A stretch of 64,000 bases of DNA from Pelodera strongyloides (Eukaryota > Nematoda > Chromadorea > Rhabditida > Rhabditidae). A model generated the notes under the pieces. The model searched no databases, was not told the origin of the DNA, and saw only the letters and a program-made list of their open reading frames with translations. The position numbers and the translations under genes are program-made. Below are positions 62,001 to 64,000 of this stretch, one piece after another. Position 1 is the first letter of the stretch. Every line of letters starts with the position of its first letter. The stretch lies in NCBI GenBank assembly GCA_036852015.1, contig JAANDG010000068.1, positions 316,779 to 380,778 of the forward strand, in the 5' to 3' direction.

Positions 62001-64000
62001 ATTTCGCGTCTGATGTTTATTAGTTCTTTGTTATAATGTTAGTTAACTAAAATTGACTAGATGTCCAGTGACGATATTACTCTAATGTAAGGTCTGACTC
62101 GGACGAATAGATATTTTTTTAATAATATTAATCTCTTACTTCTTATAGTTCTTGTCGTGCACATAGTTTAACGGGCATTCTATTCGGTGACACTTGAATT
62201 GTCCGAGAGTGTTGACACAAATCCGATCCGCGCCTTGACACTCCCCTTGTGCACATTCGTCCACATCTGCAAGCATAAACGAAAGTTGGCGTCGAAGCGG
62301 CGTGCAAATTGCGGACAAAATGCGCGCAGCTAACTTTCACATTGGATACTGGCCCTCCAATGGGGGAACTCAGTGGAACACTTTTCTTTTTATCTTTTCA
62401 ATACTAATTTAAATTTTCCAATCTAAAAATAACTAGTAACACCATTTTGTCTTTAATTGTTGTGATGTAAATGCTCTAAGTAATCCGAAATCGGACTATA
62501 TGTATTTCTAAGGAAATGTGCGGTGAAAAAAATTTCTTTTACGGCTTCAAAAGCGTGCACCTTTATTCAAAGGGGTACAAGGTTTTGCTTATGACATGTT
62601 CCGCAGAGGTCCTGAGCACAGGCAACGAGTTCCAGATGACAAATTGCTCGACGTCTTCGTAAGCAATAATAGACCTAATCTTACCAACACACGTCCTCCC
62701 ATCCGGCTGAATCTTATATCCAGGAGGACATCGACAAAGGTAGGCGCCAGGAGTGTTGATACATCCACCCATACAGAGCTCATTGCCTGAATTGTGGGGA
62801 TTTTTATTTAACATTTTACAGGCAATAACAAGACATAGAATAAGAGGTAGGAGATAAAGAAGACAATTCAAGAGAGGACACACTCACTCAGGGCAACTTT
62901 CATTTCCTGTACTTCATGGGCGTGTATTCTCGGGTCGACGGAAACGTTCCGTTTGGGAAATCCTTTGTATGCAAATTTCTCGACTATCTAGACTAGCTGG
63001 AGGAAAAATTTGCATACGAATGAGCTCCCAAACGGAACATTCCCGTCGACCCGAGAATACGGGCTATTAGTACGGTATGTGTAAGGGAGCTTTTTGTGGA
63101 CATTTGAACATTTCAGAGTTCTTTAGTGAACTTTTCGAATAGTTTCCAATTATTAGTCGACGTGGATGGGAATGGGAGTTCACAGGGACACGAATGCTTC
63201 ACACAAACAAACACACAAACAAACAAACAAACAAACAAACAAACAAACAAACAAACACACAAACACTACACGCTACCAATATTCCGTCGGCGAGTCTGGT
63301 TTCTTCCACTTGATACTTAATATTTTAGAGGTGGTTGATAATCACTTACTTATAAGTAACGCGAAGCTTGATGTAAGTTGCGAGAAAAAAAAAGTGGGTC
63401 CACCCCGTCAACTAAGCACTGAGGAGCAAGTCAGGACCTGTTGCGTCTAGCGCGTCTATTATTGATTGTATGTTGGAAATATATTTCAAAGTTATGACTG
63501 TATTCCAAACTTAATAAAATTCCCTCCTACCAGTTCTTGCCCAAACAGAACATTCGTCGATATCCTCACATGTGACGCCATCCGGACCAAGGGCATATCT
63601 GAATAATAAGCAAAAATAAAACTACTCCAAAATGCTTCATGAAGGTAATAAGAAAATAATCAAGGATATTTTAGCTAACCAGACTGTGGCTATAATCTTT
63701 TCATGACCTCTATACCCTATTGAAAAACTGGCAAAAAACGCACCAGAATTTCCGCTTTACACATGCCTTTTTACTAATTTGCTGTCTTAATTGTATTTAT
63801 TTTTTAATTATATGCTTCTGTGCGCATCTTTATGATGTAATAAATTATAATAATAAAAATAAATGTATCACCAACCCTCTCTCACAAATGCACTGGTAAC
63901 TGCCGGGAATGTTAACACATCTCTGCTCACAACGGGCAATACCACGCGAGCATTCGTCGATATCTGAAAGAGAGTCGCTTAGATTCCAAGATGTCGGATT
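59060..64000 (-). CDS. fbl-1: Fibulin-1, C-terminal part with two alternative ends
   Basis: Secreted extracellular-matrix glycoprotein of calcium-binding EGF modules and a fibulin-type end; 5' part beyond the right edge. Shared EGF exons: 63963-63876 (DIDECSRGIARCEQRC), 63598-63531 (EDIDECSVWARTG), 62786-62685 (NELCMGGCINTPGAYLC) and 62276-62140 (DVDECAQGECQGADRICVN). All phases agree. After 62140 (phase 2) two alternatives fit. The D-like end uses 61725-61511 (CNRQREACVGQSDADCKQTH) and 61300-61059, ending SPHEKKRNHHTPAILQ. The C-like end uses 60030-59895 (GYSCLKACNHEDAVC then LYQFRSVPTLD), 59634-59532 (DPANRQHFVVVQERN) and 59202-59060, ending EVHVSKYNF. Both match fibulin-1 D and C ends of nematodes and vertebrates. 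The coordinates cover both forms. Confidence 0.93.
60950..61056. repeat. GA-rich tract
   Basis: Purine-rich sequence dominated by GAGAGA, lying just past the D-form stop codon of fibulin-1. Confidence 0.8.
61816..61948. mobile_element. GAGGCC(A/G)TATTCACC element, copy 2 (inverted)
   Basis: Reverse-complement match to 7616-7745, ends ACCATATTCACC and GGTGAATACGGCCTCA. In the fibulin intron before the D-type exons. Confidence 0.7.
62918..63064. mobile_element. Palindromic element, family 6
   Basis: About 147 bp; GGGCGTGTATTCTCGGGTCG at the left is inverted at the right as CGACCCGAGAATACGGGC, with inner arms GGAAACGTTCCGTTTGGGA / TCCCAAACGGAACATTCC and ATGCAAATTT / AAATTTGCAT. In a fibulin intron. 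Confidence 0.8.
63201..63266. repeat. (ACAA)n microsatellite
   Basis: About 15 units of CAAA/ACAA with two ACAC interruptions, in a fibulin intron. Confidence 0.95.

Noticed and set aside
62563..62680. Possible extra or frameshifted fibulin EGF exon (DVEQFVIWNSLP)
   Set aside because: The exon ending at 62685 joins directly and in phase to 62276, giving a canonical CVDVDEC junction, and every frame of this segment stops before a usable donor.
63201..63266. CRISPR-like or protein-coding repeat
   Set aside because: A simple tetranucleotide microsatellite in a eukaryotic intron; no spacers of unique sequence.

Overview
This is nuclear DNA of a nematode, most likely a Rhabditina (clade V) species and plausibly a strongylid. 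The evidence is AT-rich sequence, many short exons (50-250 nt) in long introns with TTTCAG-type 3' splice sites, start codons lying a few bases after an intron-like acceptor (spliced-leader trans-splicing), a cuticle collagen with a subtilisin site, nematode-type tyrosinase and GT92 glycosyltransferase, and a fibulin-1 gene with the C/D alternative ends known from Caenorhabditis fbl-1. The species is inference. I reassembled most genes by hand from splice sites, reading phase and protein similarity recalled from memory; no search was run.

Layout, left to right: tyrosinase (minus, runs off the left edge; exons 1-3799); methionine aminopeptidase 1 (minus, 8410-12547), head to head with an SGF11/ATXN7L3-like SAGA deubiquitinase-module subunit (plus, 13124-15537); mitochondrial ribosomal protein mL50 (minus, 16221-19662); a repeat island holding one orphan P4-ATPase exon (19.8-21.8 kb); a GT92 (DUF23) glycosyltransferase (minus, 21932-25886); a gene-poor stretch of simple repeats (26-29 kb); a small unknown protein (plus, 29100-30048), a 114-residue bHLH factor (plus, 30361-30915) and an unknown gene in the opposite sense (minus, 31332-32080 and upstream); a carbohydrate sulfotransferase (plus, 33876-37164); a cuticle collagen (plus, 38250-40259); a small secreted cysteine-rich protein (plus, 41462-42341); the histone chaperone SPT2 (minus, 44124-50830); a second copy of the repeat island (51.1-53.2 kb); a GT49 (LARGE/B4GAT1-like) glycosyltransferase (minus, 54143-57810); and fibulin-1 (minus, 59060 to beyond the right edge).

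Many of the products act at the secretory pathway, extracellular matrix or cuticle (tyrosinase, GT92, GT49, sulfotransferase, collagen, fibulin, the cysteine-rich protein); the rest are nuclear or housekeeping. I see no operon with short spacing.

The most unusual content is not protein coding. There are numerous palindromic elements bounded by TTAA, several families of which share the end TTAAAGCGAA and two of which lie 8-14 nt from a 3' splice site. Two diverged copies of a roughly 1.5-2 kb repeat keep GC-rich hairpins through paired base changes, and one of them carries the orphan P4-ATPase exon. A tRNA-His-like sequence with an oversized variable region lies in the other copy.
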